A stretch of 64,000 nt of DNA from Lentzea californiensis (GCF_024648825.1 NZ_JANBBE010000006.1:372001-436000); one strand, 5' to 3'. Counted from the first letter of the stretch, positions 33,996-42,366 are shown. Numbers and translations are program-made. Notes: generated by a model from the sequence alone, not told the origin.

Positions 33996-34973
33996 TCAAG
34001 CGACGGTGAGGAGCACGCGGCCGCGGCCACCGGCGTCGACCCGGTCGTGGGCCGCCGCGATCTCGTTGAGCGGGAACGACTTCCCGACCTCCACCCGCAG
34101 CGCACCCACGGCGGCAGCGGCGGTGAGGTCCCGTGCGGCGGCTCGTTTCGCGGCCGCCGGGAAGTCGTCGCCGCCGAACAGCCGCACGGTGACGTTGTTG
34201 AACAGCAAGGGCCAGAACGGCAGTTCCGTGCGGTCGGCCCGCGTGCCGTAGGCGGCGATGATCCCGTCGTTCGCGACGACGGCGACGTCCAGATCGGCGT
34301 TGTCGGACAACGAGACCTCGACGATCCGGTGCACCCCGTCCGGCGCGTTCGCGCGGATCTCCTCGGCAGCGGCCGGGTTGTCGAGCGCTACCGCGTGTGC
34401 GACGACCGCGGGGTCCACCAGGTCGAGGTCGCTGGTCTTCCTCACCGTTCCCGGGACCGTGGCGCCTCCCCATCGTGCGAGCTGCGCGGCGAGTGAACCG
34501 ACGCCGCCGAGGACGCCCTGCACCAGCACGGTCCGCCCGTCGACCGGGCCGTCGGCGAACACCGTGCGGTGGGCCGTGATGCCGGGGATGCCCAGGCTCG
34601 CCGCCAGCTCGTCGGTCACGTGGTCCGGCAACGGCACGGCCAGGTGTCCGGGCACCACCACGTACTGCGCGGCCGTGCCGAACGCCCGGTACGACTGCGC
34701 GCCGTGGACCCACACCCGCCGGCCCACCCGGCCGGTGTCGACTCCGTCGCCGACGGCGTCCACCACGCCGGCGGCGTCGCTGTGCGGGACGACCCGCGGG
34801 AACGGCATGGAGGAACCCAGCCAGCCACGCCGCTTCTTCGTGTCGCCGGGGTTCACCCCGGACAGCCGCACCTCGACCCGCACCTCACCGGGACCGGGCC
34901 GCGGGTCGGGCAGTTCACCGAATTGCAGGACCTCGGTGGCGGAGCCCTGCCGGTCGTACCAGGACGCGAACAT
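33996..34973 (-). CDS. Zinc-free medium-chain NADPH:quinone oxidoreductase
   Basis: 325 residues. No structural or catalytic zinc motif; the NADP fold is VLVQGVLGGVGSLAAQLARWGGA, with VRLSGVNPGDTKKRRGW in the N-terminal domain. Family members reduce quinones or alkenals. SD GGAG 5 nt before the ATG. Upstream lies a decayed gene on the same strand and then a divergent MarR gene, so the two were probably once one MarR-controlled unit. Confidence 0.9.
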   Translation of the reverse strand: MFASWYDRQGSATEVLQFGELPDPRPGPGEVRVEVRLSGVNPGDTKKRRGWLGSSMPFPRVVPHSDAAGVVDAVGDGVDTGRVGRRVWVHGAQSYRAFGTAAQYVVVPGHLAVPLPDHVTDELAASLGIPGITAHRTVFADGPVDGRTVLVQGVLGGVGSLAAQLARWGGATVPGTVRKTSDLDLVDPAVVAHAVALDNPAAAEEIRANAPDGVHRIVEVSLSDNADLDVAVVANDGIIAAYGTRADRTELPFWPLLFNNVTVRLFGGDDFPAAAKRAAARDLTAAAAVGALRVEVGKSFPLNEIAAAHDRVDAGGRGRVLLTVA

Positions 34974-35003
34974 GGTTTCTCCTCGGAGCGGTCTCGGTCC
35001 TTT

Positions 35004-35222
35004 TCAGACGGTCGGACCGGTCAGGCGCCCTCCACTCTGCCAGGTCCAGCCGTTGCCCTGGGCGGCGTCCGGGGCGGTGGCCGCTGCCGTGCCGTCCACC
35101 TGCTCGGCCACCTCGACCGCGTTCTCCCCGTGAGCGGCGGCGACGGTGACCTGGTGTCCCGCAGCGTGGCGGCCCCGGCGAGCCCGGATCCGACGGTGTC
35201 CGCACCGATGATCGCGACTCAC
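35004..35222 (-). pseudogene. Decayed NAD(P)-binding (F420/NADP-reductase-like) gene
   Basis: A GGAGG ribosome site (35234-35230) and GTG (35222) remain. Reading on in one frame gives AIIGADTVGSGLAGAATLRD, the Rossmann start; a second frame then gives GHQVTVAAAHGENAVEVAEQ, the normal continuation, and then DGTAAATAPDAAQG before an unrelated end at 35004. At least two frameshifts are needed, and the region after about 60 residues is lost. The parent family is inferred from this N-terminal pattern. Confidence 0.7.
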
Positions 35223-35238
35223 AGGACAGCCTCCAGTT

Positions 35239-35254
35239 AGTTCAAATTTGAACT
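35239..35254. promoter_or_regulatory. 16-bp perfect palindrome, MarR-type operator
   Basis: AGTTCAAATTTGAACT is a perfect palindrome in the gap between the marR gene (starts 35308) and the decayed gene. TTCAA/TTGAA half-sites are the same as in the operators at 28097-28140, which belong to the other MarR gene. Confidence 0.72.
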
Positions 35255-35307
35255 TTCTGTCGCCGACAGTAGGAGCGAATGGTTCAAGCGTCAAGTAAAT
35301 TGGGGAC

Positions 35308-35802
35308 GTGACCCCGAAGGACCCGCGCTGGCTAACGGCGGAGCAGCGGCTGGCCTGGCTCGACATGGTGCGCGTGCTGACGCGGCTGCCCGCGACGCTC
35401 GACGCCCAGCTGGAACGCGACGCCGGGCTGTCGTTCTTCGAGTACCACGTGCTGTCGATGTTGTCCGAGGTCCCCGGCCACACCCTGCGCCTGAGCCGGC
35501 TCGCGCAGCTCACCAGTTCGTCGCTGTCACGCCTGTCGAACGTCGTGAAGCGCCTCGAAGGCCGTGGCCTGCTGCGCCGCGAGCCCGATCCCGCCGACGG
35601 CCGGGCCAGCCGCGCTGTCCTCACCGACGCGGGCACGGCCGCTGTCGAACGGGCCGCGCCGGGTCACGTCACCGCGGTCCGCGAACTGGTCGTGGACCCG
35701 TTGGACGCGGTACAGCTGAGCCAGCTGCACGCCGCCCACGAACGCATCCTCGACCGGCTCGACCCCGCCTCCTCCAGCCGGCCGGAGTGGCTGGAGACCT
35801 GA
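35308..35802 (+). CDS. MarR family regulator
   Basis: 164 residues, GTG start. wHTH: FEYHVLSMLSEVPGHTLRLSRLAQLTSSSLSRLSNVVKRLEGRGLLRREPDPADGRASRAVLT with the D-x-R wing. Divergent from a decayed oxidoreductase gene and a quinone oxidoreductase, with a perfect palindrome between. Related in layout to the MarR at 26343. Confidence 0.92.
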   Translation: MTPKDPRWLTAEQRLAWLDMVRVLTRLPATLDAQLERDAGLSFFEYHVLSMLSEVPGHTLRLSRLAQLTSSSLSRLSNVVKRLEGRGLLRREPDPADGRASRAVLTDAGTAAVERAAPGHVTAVRELVVDPLDAVQLSQLHAAHERILDRLDPASSSRPEWLET

Positions 35803-35810
35803 CCCGCGGT

Positions 35811-36701
35811 TCAGCGCGCCCGTTCCTGCCACTGGACCAGCAGGCTGAGCGCCCTCGCGACGACCGGCGAGTCGTCGCCGGCCCGCACGCCCGCCACGAG
35901 GTCGATGCCCCGGTTCCCCGCCAGCGGCCGATAGGTAGTACCGGGCACGCCGAGCTCTGCCACCGGTTCCGGGACCACGGCCACGCCGAGTCCGGCGGCC
36001 ACGAAGGTGACCAAGGTCGAGGTTTCCGCCACCTCGTGACGGATTCGCGGCTCGAACCCGGCCGAGCGGCACAGCTCCGTGACGATCCCGTGCATGACGG
36101 AACGGCCGCGTGACGCGTGCACGATCAGGTCCTCCTCGCGCAGGTCCGCCATCTTCAGCCGCTTGCGCCGGGCGAGCCGGTGGTCCTCGGGCAACGCCAC
36201 GATGAGCCGGTCGCGGCGCACGGCGCTCACCCGCACCGCCGGGTCCTCGACCGGCGGGCGCAGCAGGGCGAGGTCGATGCGGCGGGCGAGCAGGGACTCG
36301 AGCTGGTCCGGTGCCAGCATCTCGCCCCGGAACACGAAGTCGACGGCCGGCAGCTCTTCGCGCAGAGCACGGGCGAACGCGGGCAGCAGGCTGTAGGTGG
36401 CCGAGCCGACGCATCCCACGACCAGCCGGCCCTGCAGCCCGTCGGCCACCCGTCGCGCCTCCGCCCCGGCGTCGTCGACGGCGGCCAGCACGGCGCGGGC
36501 GCGTTCGAGGTAGACCGCCCCGGCGTCGGTCAGGTCGACCTTGCGGGTGGTGCGGTGCAGCAACGTCACCCCGAGCTCGGCCTCCAGCTGCTGGATCTGC
36601 TGGGAGAGCGGCGGTTGCGCCATGTGCAGGCGCGCGGCGGCGCGGCCGAAGTGCCGTTCCTCGGCGACCGCGACGAAGTAGCGCAGGTGACGAAGTTCCA
36701 C
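35811..36701 (-). CDS. LysR family regulator
   Basis: 296 residues. Classic N-terminal HTH MELRHLRYFVAVAEERHFGRAAARLHMAQPPLSQQIQQLE, then an effector domain with two alpha/beta lobes (GRLVVGCVGSATYSLLPAF, LIVALPEDHRLARRKRL, VTFVAAGLGVAVVPE). Similar to CatR/BenM/PcaQ-type regulators of aromatic pathways. It is divergent from a thiolase of that type, 79 bp apart, and likely controls it. Confidence 0.92.
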   Translation of the reverse strand: MELRHLRYFVAVAEERHFGRAAARLHMAQPPLSQQIQQLEAELGVTLLHRTTRKVDLTDAGAVYLERARAVLAAVDDAGAEARRVADGLQGRLVVGCVGSATYSLLPAFARALREELPAVDFVFRGEMLAPDQLESLLARRIDLALLRPPVEDPAVRVSAVRRDRLIVALPEDHRLARRKRLKMADLREEDLIVHASRGRSVMHGIVTELCRSAGFEPRIRHEVAETSTLVTFVAAGLGVAVVPEPVAELGVPGTTYRPLAGNRGIDLVAGVRAGDDSPVVARALSLLVQWQERAR

Positions 36702-36780
36702 CCTGTTGATACTCCCAGAGTCTCAGTCATCGCCAAATCAGTATTTCTACATATGACCGAACCGCACTAGCGTCGAGGAC
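36702..36780. promoter_or_regulatory. Divergent LysR/thiolase control region
   Basis: 79 bp, AT-richer than its surroundings, with the expected position for a LysR-type site and both promoters. No clean T-N11-A palindrome could be picked by eye. Confidence 0.4.
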
Positions 36781-37995
36781 ATGACCGACGTCGTGATCTG
36801 CGAACCCCTCCGCACCCCGGTCGGAAGGTTCGGCGGTGCGCTCGCCTCCCTGAGCGCCGCCGACCTCGCCACCACCGTGCTCAAGGAGCTGGTGCGGCGC
36901 ACGGGCCTGCGGGAGGGTGATGTCGACGACGTGGTGCTCGGCCAGAGCTACCCGAACGGCGAGTCGCCGGCCATCGGCCGGATCGCGGCCCTGGACGCGG
37001 GCCTCGGCACCGGCGTCCCCGGCCTCCAGATCGACCGCCGCTGCGGCTCAGGACTCCAAGCCGTGCTCTACGCGGCAGCACAGGTGGCGACCGGCGCGGC
37101 GAACGTCGTCGTGGCAGGCGGCGCCGAGTCGATGTCGCAGGTAGAGCACTACGCGCTGGGACTGCGCACCGGCGTCCGCAGCGGTGGCGTCCAACTGGTC
37201 GACCGCCTCGACCGGGCCAGGGAGACGGCCGGTGGCCGGTTCCACCCGGTGGCGGGCGGCATGCTCGAGACCGCGGAGAACCTCCGCCGCGAGTACGGCA
37301 TCTCGCGCACCGAACAGGACGAGTTCGCGGTGCGCTCACAGCAGCGCTGGGGCGCCGCCTTCGAGGCGGGCCGTTTCGCCGACGAACTCGTGCCGGTGAC
37401 CGTGCCCGGCCGCCGCGGCAAGCCCGACCTCGTCGTCGGCCGCGACGAACACGCCCGCCCGGACACGACGCTCGACGACCTCGCCGCGTTGCGGCCGGTC
37501 AGGCTGAAGCTCGACCCGGAGTCCACGGTCACCGCAGGCAACGCGAGCGGCCAGAACGACGGCGCCGCGCTGTGCGTGGTCACCACCCGCGCCGAAGCCG
37601 AGAAGCGCGGCCTGCGACCCGTGCTCGCCCTCAGGTCCTGGGCCGTGGCCGGAGTGGGGCCGGAGGTCATGGGCATCGGCCCGGTCCCAGCCACGGCCGC
37701 CGCGCTCGGCCGGGCCGGCCTCACCCTCGACGACATTGACGTGATCGAGCTCAACGAGGCGTTCGCCGCCCAGGTGCTCGCGTGCCTGCGCGAGTGGAAG
37801 CTCGACTCCGCCGACGAACGGCTCAACCCCAACGGTTCCGGTATCTCGCTCGGGCACCCCGTCGGCGCGACCGGAGCGCGGATCCTGGCGACGCTCGCGC
37901 ACGAGATGGGCCGGCGCGGCAGCCGCTACGGGCTGGAGACGATGTGCATTGGCGGCGGTCAGGGGCTGGCCGCGGTCTTCGAGGCGGTGCGCTGA
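36781..37995 (+). CDS. Acetyl-CoA acetyltransferase-type thiolase (3-oxoadipyl-CoA thiolase-like)
   Basis: 404 residues. Acyl-enzyme Cys in QIDRRCGSGLQAV (near 88), with NEAFAAQ, the His of SGISLGHPVGATGAR and the second Cys of ETMCIGGGQGLA. Thiolases cleave 3-ketoacyl-CoA to acetyl-CoA. The LysR regulator next to it and the CoA-transferase genes at 38541-39966 suggest the last two steps of the beta-ketoadipate pathway or a related one. Its last eight codons and stop are the first unit of a tandem repeat. Confidence 0.92.
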   Translation: MTDVVICEPLRTPVGRFGGALASLSAADLATTVLKELVRRTGLREGDVDDVVLGQSYPNGESPAIGRIAALDAGLGTGVPGLQIDRRCGSGLQAVLYAAAQVATGAANVVVAGGAESMSQVEHYALGLRTGVRSGGVQLVDRLDRARETAGGRFHPVAGGMLETAENLRREYGISRTEQDEFAVRSQQRWGAAFEAGRFADELVPVTVPGRRGKPDLVVGRDEHARPDTTLDDLAALRPVRLKLDPESTVTAGNASGQNDGAALCVVTTRAEAEKRGLRPVLALRSWAVAGVGPEVMGIGPVPATAAALGRAGLTLDDIDVIELNEAFAAQVLACLREWKLDSADERLNPNGSGISLGHPVGATGARILATLAHEMGRRGSRYGLETMCIGGGQGLAAVFEAVR

Positions 37996-38123
37996 TGGGC
38001 GCCGCGGTCTTCGAAGCGGTGCGCCGATGAGCGTCGCGGTTGTCGGGGCGATGCGCTGATGAGCGTCGCAGCTGTCGAGGCGGTGCTGATGAGCGCTGCG
38101 GTCTTTGGGGCGGTGCGCTGATG
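37972..38123 (+). repeat. Five tandem copies of a 32-bp unit seeded by the thiolase 3' end
   Basis: Units 37972-38003, 38004-38035, 38036-38067, 38068-38097 (2 bp shorter) and 38098-38123 (cut short) share the core GCGGTCTTCGAGGCGGTGCG, then a stop-start overlap TGATG. Each copy repeats the codons of AAVFEAVR and the stop. Divergence of 3-7 bases per unit shows that it is not very recent. Confidence 0.9.
37995..38121 (+). CDS. Chain of three overlapping mini-ORFs inside the repeat
   Basis: Each begins on the ATG that overlaps the previous stop: 37995-38030 (MGAAVFEAVRR), 38027-38059 (MSVAVVGAMR) and 38059-38121 (MSVAAVEAVLMSAAVFGAVR). Each could be reached only by termination-reinitiation from the thiolase. 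Translation is unproven; they may simply be a by-product of the repeat. Confidence 0.3.
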
Positions 38124-38384
38124 TTCCAAGGGAACGAAACCAATCGCCGAGGACGTCGTCCGGCGCTGGTTCACCACCGCGTACGAGGACCGCGCCCAGT
38201 GGGAGGCGATGGTGGGTCGTTACGCCCGCAGAGGGGCGACCAACGTGCCACGGCGGCCGAGCTGCCGTGCGACCGGTCCCGGTACGAGCCGTCCCCGTAC
38301 GACCCGTCGCGGTACGACTCGACTCCCGGCACGACTCGAAGCCGACGATCCTCGACAACCTCCCGGCCCCCGGCGAGCCGCTAG
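38121..38384 (+). CDS. Doubtful Arg-rich ORF with pentapeptide repeats, possibly over a gene remnant
   Basis: 87 residues, start again on an ATGA overlap. The sequence is Arg-rich and low in complexity, with DRS-RYEPS-PYDPS-RYDST from a 15-bp DNA repeat at 38265-38324. In another frame 38137-38240 gives IAEDVVRRWFTTAYEDRAQW, which looks like a piece of an alpha/beta hydrolase of the enol-lactonase type, though this is a guess. The stretch 38124-38540 holds no intact gene that I can support. Confidence 0.25.
   Translation: MFQGNETNRRGRRPALVHHRVRGPRPVGGDGGSLRPQRGDQRATAAELPCDRSRYEPSPYDPSRYDSTPGTTRSRRSSTTSRPPASR
38265..38324 (+). repeat. Four tandem 15-bp units
   Basis: CCGTGCGACCGGTCC, CGGTACGAGCCGTCC, CCGTACGACCCGTCG and CGGTACGACTCGACT follow each other without gaps. 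Confidence 0.65.
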
Positions 38385-38447
38385 ATCCACTGCTCCCCGC
38401 GCGATTCCTCCTAACGCAACGCGCGCCCCCCGGTTTTGGTTCCCGCT

Positions 38448-38509
38448 CTATCCACAGGCTATCCAATTCCGGAAACGCACAGTTCAGCCCACAACCAGCC
38501 TGTGGACAA
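38448..38509. other. Inverted pair of DnaA-box-like sites
   Basis: CTATCCACA (38448-38456) and TGTGGACAA (38501-38509, the complement of TTGTCCACA, the actinobacterial DnaA box) face each other. They are parts of a 10-bp inverted repeat, 38451-38460 with 38497-38506, 31 bp before the CoA-transferase start. Confidence 0.45.
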
Positions 38510-38540
38510 CTCACGATCATGCCAAGAAGGAGACCCACTC

Positions 38541-39317
38541 ATGAGCCTGGACAAGGTGGTCGGCGGACCGGCCGAAGCCGTGGCCGGCATCCGGTCCGGC
38601 GCGAGTGTCGCGGTCGGCGGCTTCGGGCTCGCGGGCATTCCGTGGTTCCTCATCGAGGCGTTGCTGGAGCAGGGGGCGGACGATCTCACGATCGTGTCCA
38701 ACAACTGCGGCGTGGACGGTGCCGGGCTTGGGCTGTTGCTCGAGCACCGCCGCATCAGCCGGGTCGTGGCGTCCTACGTCGGTGAGAACAAGGAGTTCGC
38801 CCGCCAGTACCTGGGCGGTGAGTTGACGGTGGAGCTCACTCCACAAGGGACGCTCGCCGAACGGCTGCGAGCCGGGGGGTCCGGGATCGGCGCCTTCTAC
38901 ACGCCGACTGGCGTCGGCACCCTTGTGTCCGAAGGTGGTCTGCCCTGGCGCTACCACCCGGACGGCACCGTCGCGCTCGCCTCTCCGCCCAAGGAGGTGC
39001 GCGCGTTCCACGGCAAGGAGATGGCGCTGGAGGAGTCGATCGTGACCGACGTGGCGCTCGTGCGTGCCGCTGTTGCCGACCGGGCCGGGAACTGCGTCTT
39101 TCACGCTGCCGCTCGCAACTTCAACCCCGCCGCCGCGATGGCCGGGCGGTTCACCGTCGTCGAGGCCGAGGAAGTGGTCGAGGTCGGTGAGATCGATCCT
39201 GACCAGGTGCACCTGCCCGGTGTCTTCGTGCAGAACGTCGTCGCGCTCACCCCGGAGCAGGCGACCCGCAAGGACATCGAGAAGCGCACCACCCGCGCCC
39301 GCCAGGAGGAGAACTGA
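38541..39317 (+). CDS. 3-oxoacid CoA-transferase subunit A (PcaI/ScoA-like)
   Basis: 258 residues, ATG behind AAGAAGGAG. The subunit-A signature is [38 protein letters not shown] and [16 protein letters not shown] follow. With subunit B it moves CoA from succinyl-CoA to a 3-oxoacid such as 3-oxoadipate or acetoacetate. Which one cannot be told; the LysR and thiolase context favours 3-oxoadipate. One nt separates it from subunit B. Confidence 0.92.
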   Translation: MSLDKVVGGPAEAVAGIRSGASVAVGGFGLAGIPWFLIEALLEQGADDLTIVSNNCGVDGAGLGLLLEHRRISRVVASYVGENKEFARQYLGGELTVELTPQGTLAERLRAGGSGIGAFYTPTGVGTLVSEGGLPWRYHPDGTVALASPPKEVRAFHGKEMALEESIVTDVALVRAAVADRAGNCVFHAAARNFNPAAAMAGRFTVVEAEEVVEVGEIDPDQVHLPGVFVQNVVALTPEQATRKDIEKRTTRARQEEN

Positions 39318-39318
39318 C

Positions 39319-39966
39319 ATGGCCTGGACCCGCGACCAGATGGCCGCACGTGCCGCGCTCGAACTGCGCGACGGCGAGTACGTCAACCTCGGCATCGGCC
39401 TGCCCACGCTCATCCCCGACCACCTGCCGGCGGACTCGGCGGTGACGTTGCACGCGGAGAACGGCATCCTCGGTGTCGGGCCGTTCCCCTACGACGACGA
39501 GGTCGACCCCGATCTGATCAACGCGGGCAAGCAGACCGTCAGCGTGGTGCCGGGGGCGTCGTTCTTCGACTCCCCCACCAGCTTCGCGATGATCCGCGGC
39601 GGCCACATCGACACCGCGGTGCTCGGCGGCATGCAGGTGTCCGCGCACGGCGACCTCGCCAACTGGATGGTGCCCGGCGCGATGGTCAAGGGCATGGGCG
39701 GGGCGATGGACCTCGTCAGCGGCGCCCGCCGGGTGATCGTGCTGATGGAACACGTGTCGCGCGCCGGTGAGCCGAAGCTGGTCGGCACGTGCACCCTGCC
39801 GCTCACCGGACGTGGGGTCGTCTCCCGCGTCATCACCGACCTGGCCGTGCTCGACGTCGCCGACGGCGCGTTCCGCCTGGTCGAGCTCGCGCCCGGCAGC
39901 ACGGTCGAGGGCGTGGTGGCGAGCACGGGGGCACCGGTGCTCGCCGGAGAGTTCAGCGTCAGCTGA
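39319..39966 (+). CDS. 3-oxoacid CoA-transferase subunit B (PcaJ/ScoB-like)
   Basis: 215 residues. Carries the catalytic Glu in [14 protein letters not shown], after the subunit-B start [48 protein letters not shown] is also diagnostic. Its 3' end overlaps that of the convergent methyltransferase gene by 8 bp. Confidence 0.93.
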   Translation: MAWTRDQMAARAALELRDGEYVNLGIGLPTLIPDHLPADSAVTLHAENGILGVGPFPYDDEVDPDLINAGKQTVSVVPGASFFDSPTSFAMIRGGHIDTAVLGGMQVSAHGDLANWMVPGAMVKGMGGAMDLVSGARRVIVLMEHVSRAGEPKLVGTCTLPLTGRGVVSRVITDLAVLDVADGAFRLVELAPGSTVEGVVASTGAPVLAGEFSVS

Positions 39967-40780
39967 TCGCAGACCGGCGCGCGGTGAGGCCCCAGGTGGC
40001 GTACGGCAGCGTGACGGTGCCGCCCATCCCGTCGACCGCGGCTCCCAGGGCGGCCACCACCTCGGCCAGCCGCTCCGGTGGCAGGGTGGTGAGACCGCCG
40101 GAGGTCGGCACCAGGTCCAGCAGCTCTTCGCGGCTGTACGTGCGTTGCCAGTCGTGGCGCCACAACTCGAGCTCGTCGAACCCTCCGGCCTCGCGGATGC
40201 CGTCGGCGGCCCGCGCGTACAGGCCCCGATAGGCGTCCAGGACCGGCACCTCCGGCCGGCCGGCGAAGCTCAGCGGCGAGTCCGGTGCCACCCGCCGGTA
40301 CACCTCGTCGAGGGCCTCCGCCAGGGCGGACGGGAGCTGGTACACGTGCCCGAACGGCGCCAGCACGCCTCCCGGCCGCAGGACGCGTGCCGCCTTGGCC
40401 GCGCCCGCGACCGGATCGACCCAGTGCCAGGCCGTGCCGGAGACGACCGCGTCGAAGGTGCGGCCCGCGGGCTCCCACTCCTCGAACGTCGCCACCTCGA
40501 CCTCGAGGCCGGTGCGTCGCGCGAAGTCGGCCATCCGCCGGTCGGGCTCGACACCGAGCACCGCGCGGCCGGCGGCCCGGAACTGGCGGGCCTCGATGCC
40601 GGTCCCGCAGCCCACGTCGAGGAAGCCGGGGCCGGGGCTCGCGGAGACGATCCGCTCGATCATCGCCTCGGGATATTCGGCCCGGGTTCGGTCGTAGCGT
40701 TCGGGATCGACCCCGAACGACTCCGCGACGCGACGGTGCCGATGCGGTTCCGGTGCAGGTGACGACGGTAGAGTGACCAT
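39959..40780 (-). CDS. Class I SAM-dependent methyltransferase
   Basis: 273 residues. SAM motif [16 protein letters not shown], motif II region [14 protein letters not shown], and [26 protein letters not shown], as in UbiE/Methyltransf_11 small-molecule enzymes. The N-terminus [22 protein letters not shown] is typical. It is divergent from a TetR gene, with a palindromic site over the start region, so it is the likely target of that TetR. Confidence 0.88.
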   Translation of the reverse strand: MVTLPSSPAPEPHRHRRVAESFGVDPERYDRTRAEYPEAMIERIVSASPGPGFLDVGCGTGIEARQFRAAGRAVLGVEPDRRMADFARRTGLEVEVATFEEWEPAGRTFDAVVSGTAWHWVDPVAGAAKAARVLRPGGVLAPFGHVYQLPSALAEALDEVYRRVAPDSPLSFAGRPEVPVLDAYRGLYARAADGIREAGGFDELELWRHDWQRTYSREELLDLVPTSGGLTTLPPERLAEVVAALGAAVDGMGGTVTLPYATWGLTARRSAIS

Positions 40781-40782
40781 GT

Positions 40783-40810
40783 GCCCATTCTAGTGGGCAA
40801 GCGCCCATTA
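40783..40810. promoter_or_regulatory. TetR-type operator between the methyltransferase and tetR genes
   Basis: TAGTGGGCAAGCGCCCATTA (40791-40810) is a near-perfect palindrome (one mismatch in 8-bp arms, 4-bp spacer); a further GCCCATT half-site lies at 40783-40789. It sits 2 bp from the methyltransferase start codon. Confidence 0.7.
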
Positions 40811-40851
40811 GAGCGCCGCAGTTCGCTCTCAGCGAGAGAAGAGGAGGCGTG

Positions 40852-41439
40852 GTGCCGACTGGCGTTGCGTTGCGCGACCCGCGTCAGCAGCTGTTCGACG
40901 CCGCCGGCCGCGTCCTGGTCCGGGACGGGGCCAGCGAGCTGACCAGCCGGGCCGTCACCACCGAGGCGGGCGTCGCCAAGGGCGTTCTGCACCGGTACTT
41001 CGCCGACTTCGACGCCTTCCTCACCGAACTGGTGCTGGAGCGCATCGCGCAGGTCAAGATGCAGGCCGCCGCCCTCCGGGACGTGGCGGGCACCGGCACG
41101 GTCGCCGGGAACCTGACCAACGCCCTGATGACCGGCTTCGACCCGGTCGGGGTGGCCGTCGTGGTGCTCGTCATCGCACGGGACGAACTGCGCACGCGGC
41201 TGCGTGCGGCGGGCACCGCCCGGTTCCCGCTCGTCGGTGAGGTCACGGCCATGGTCGCCGAGTACCTGACGGCCGAGCGCGACCTCGGCCGGATCGCGGC
41301 CGACGCGGACGTCGACGTGCTCGCTCCCACGGTGATCGGCGCCGCGCACCTGCAGTTCACCGAGCACGAGGACGACCCCGCGAAGTCCGAGGCCGTGCGG
41401 AAGGTCGTGACCGCGGTCCTGGCCGGGGCCGTGCGCTGA
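40852..41439 (+). CDS. TetR family regulator
   Basis: 195 residues from the GTG at 40852, 4 nt after GAGGAGG; the GTG at 40849 is too close. HTH: LFDAAGRVLVRDGASELTSRAVTTEAGVAKGVLHRYFADFDAFLTELV. The operator upstream and the divergent methyltransferase suggest local control. Confidence 0.9.
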   Translation: MPTGVALRDPRQQLFDAAGRVLVRDGASELTSRAVTTEAGVAKGVLHRYFADFDAFLTELVLERIAQVKMQAAALRDVAGTGTVAGNLTNALMTGFDPVGVAVVVLVIARDELRTRLRAAGTARFPLVGEVTAMVAEYLTAERDLGRIAADADVDVLAPTVIGAAHLQFTEHEDDPAKSEAVRKVVTAVLAGAVR

Positions 41440-41471
41440 GTGGACGGACGCCGGCGGGGGTACACGGGATC

Positions 41472-41981
41472 ATGAGTGAGATCAGTGCGACGGACGTGCT
41501 GCTGGACGGGTTCGACCGGGTCCGGCAGGCGGTCACGCGACTACTCGAAGGCCTGTCCACCGACCAGCTCGCGCATCGGGTGAACGACTCGGCGAACTCG
41601 ATCGCCTGGCTCGTCTGGCACCTGACCCGAGTGCAGGACGACCACGTCGCCGATCTGGCGGGCACCGGGCAGGTGTGGACCGACGGCGGCTGGTCCGAGC
41701 GGTTCGGCCTGCCGCTCCCCGCCGAGGACACCGGCTACGGCCACGACGCCGGACAGGTCGCCGCGGTGGTCGCGCCGGCGGACCTGCTGCTCGGGTACCA
41801 CCAGGCCGTGCACGAGCGCACCGAGAAGTACCTGCGCGGCGTCGAGGCAGGAGATCTGTCCGTGGTGATCGACGAGTCGTGGGACCCGCCGGTCACCCGC
41901 GCGGTGCGACTGGTCAGCGTGCTCGAGGACGATCTCCAGCACGCCGGGCAGGCCGCCTTCGTGCGCGGACTGCTCGAATAG
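41472..41981 (+). CDS. DinB/DUF664 family protein
   Basis: 169 residues. Four-helix bundle with metal-binding His residues in NSIAWLVWHLTRVQDDHVADL, LLGYHQAVHERTEKYL and LQHAGQAAFVRG, the three-His pattern of DinB-like thiol-S-transferases (in actinobacteria often mycothiol-linked). GGGTAC ends 8 nt before the ATG (41458-41463), as in the leaderless stress promoters, but no good -35 is seen. Confidence 0.87.
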   Translation: MSEISATDVLLDGFDRVRQAVTRLLEGLSTDQLAHRVNDSANSIAWLVWHLTRVQDDHVADLAGTGQVWTDGGWSERFGLPLPAEDTGYGHDAGQVAAVVAPADLLLGYHQAVHERTEKYLRGVEAGDLSVVIDESWDPPVTRAVRLVSVLEDDLQHAGQAAFVRGLLE

Positions 41982-42008
41982 CTCACAAACCGCTGGCGCT
42001 CAACACTG

Positions 42009-42176
42009 TCAGCCGCAGATACAGCCTCGCGTGAGCGCGGAGACCGTGGTCGCCGTGCAGTACCGCGCACCGAGCGGGTCGTGCTCGCGCCACAGGTGGG
42101 GACACACGACGCAGGTCGCGTCGTTGTCGAGAGCGCTCACATCGTTGTCGAGGGCGGTGGTGACTGATTCAGGCAT
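42009..42176 (-). CDS. RGCVC family small Cys protein
   Basis: 55 residues, ATG behind GGAG. The core TCVVCPHLWREHDPLGARYCTAT and the end RGCICG match a small actinobacterial family named for its RGCVC end. Five Cys and one His may bind zinc. Function unknown. The gap 42177-42366 shows nothing else. Confidence 0.75.
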   Translation of the reverse strand: MPESVTTALDNDVSALDNDATCVVCPHLWREHDPLGARYCTATTVSALTRGCICG

Positions 42177-42366
42177 GCGGTTACTCCGATGATCGGCGCT
42201 GGAACGGAAGAGCGAGTTCGTCAGCGCGTACGCCTGGCCGGGGAGCCGTGCACCGGCACGATGACGGCCGGGCTTGCTGATTCGCCCAAGGCGGCACCAG
42301 CTCGAGCGCTGCTGCACGAAGAACCCTCGGTGGCCCCAACCGTACTCTGCCACCGGTGGAGCCCGC

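Noticed and set aside
37972-38123. CRISPR-like array
   Set aside because: The 32-bp units are contiguous and lack spacers, and their sequence is that of the thiolase end; no cas genes.
38448-38509. Replication origin
   Set aside because: Only two DnaA-like boxes, no AT-rich unwinding region, and no dnaA, dnaN, parAB or rep gene.
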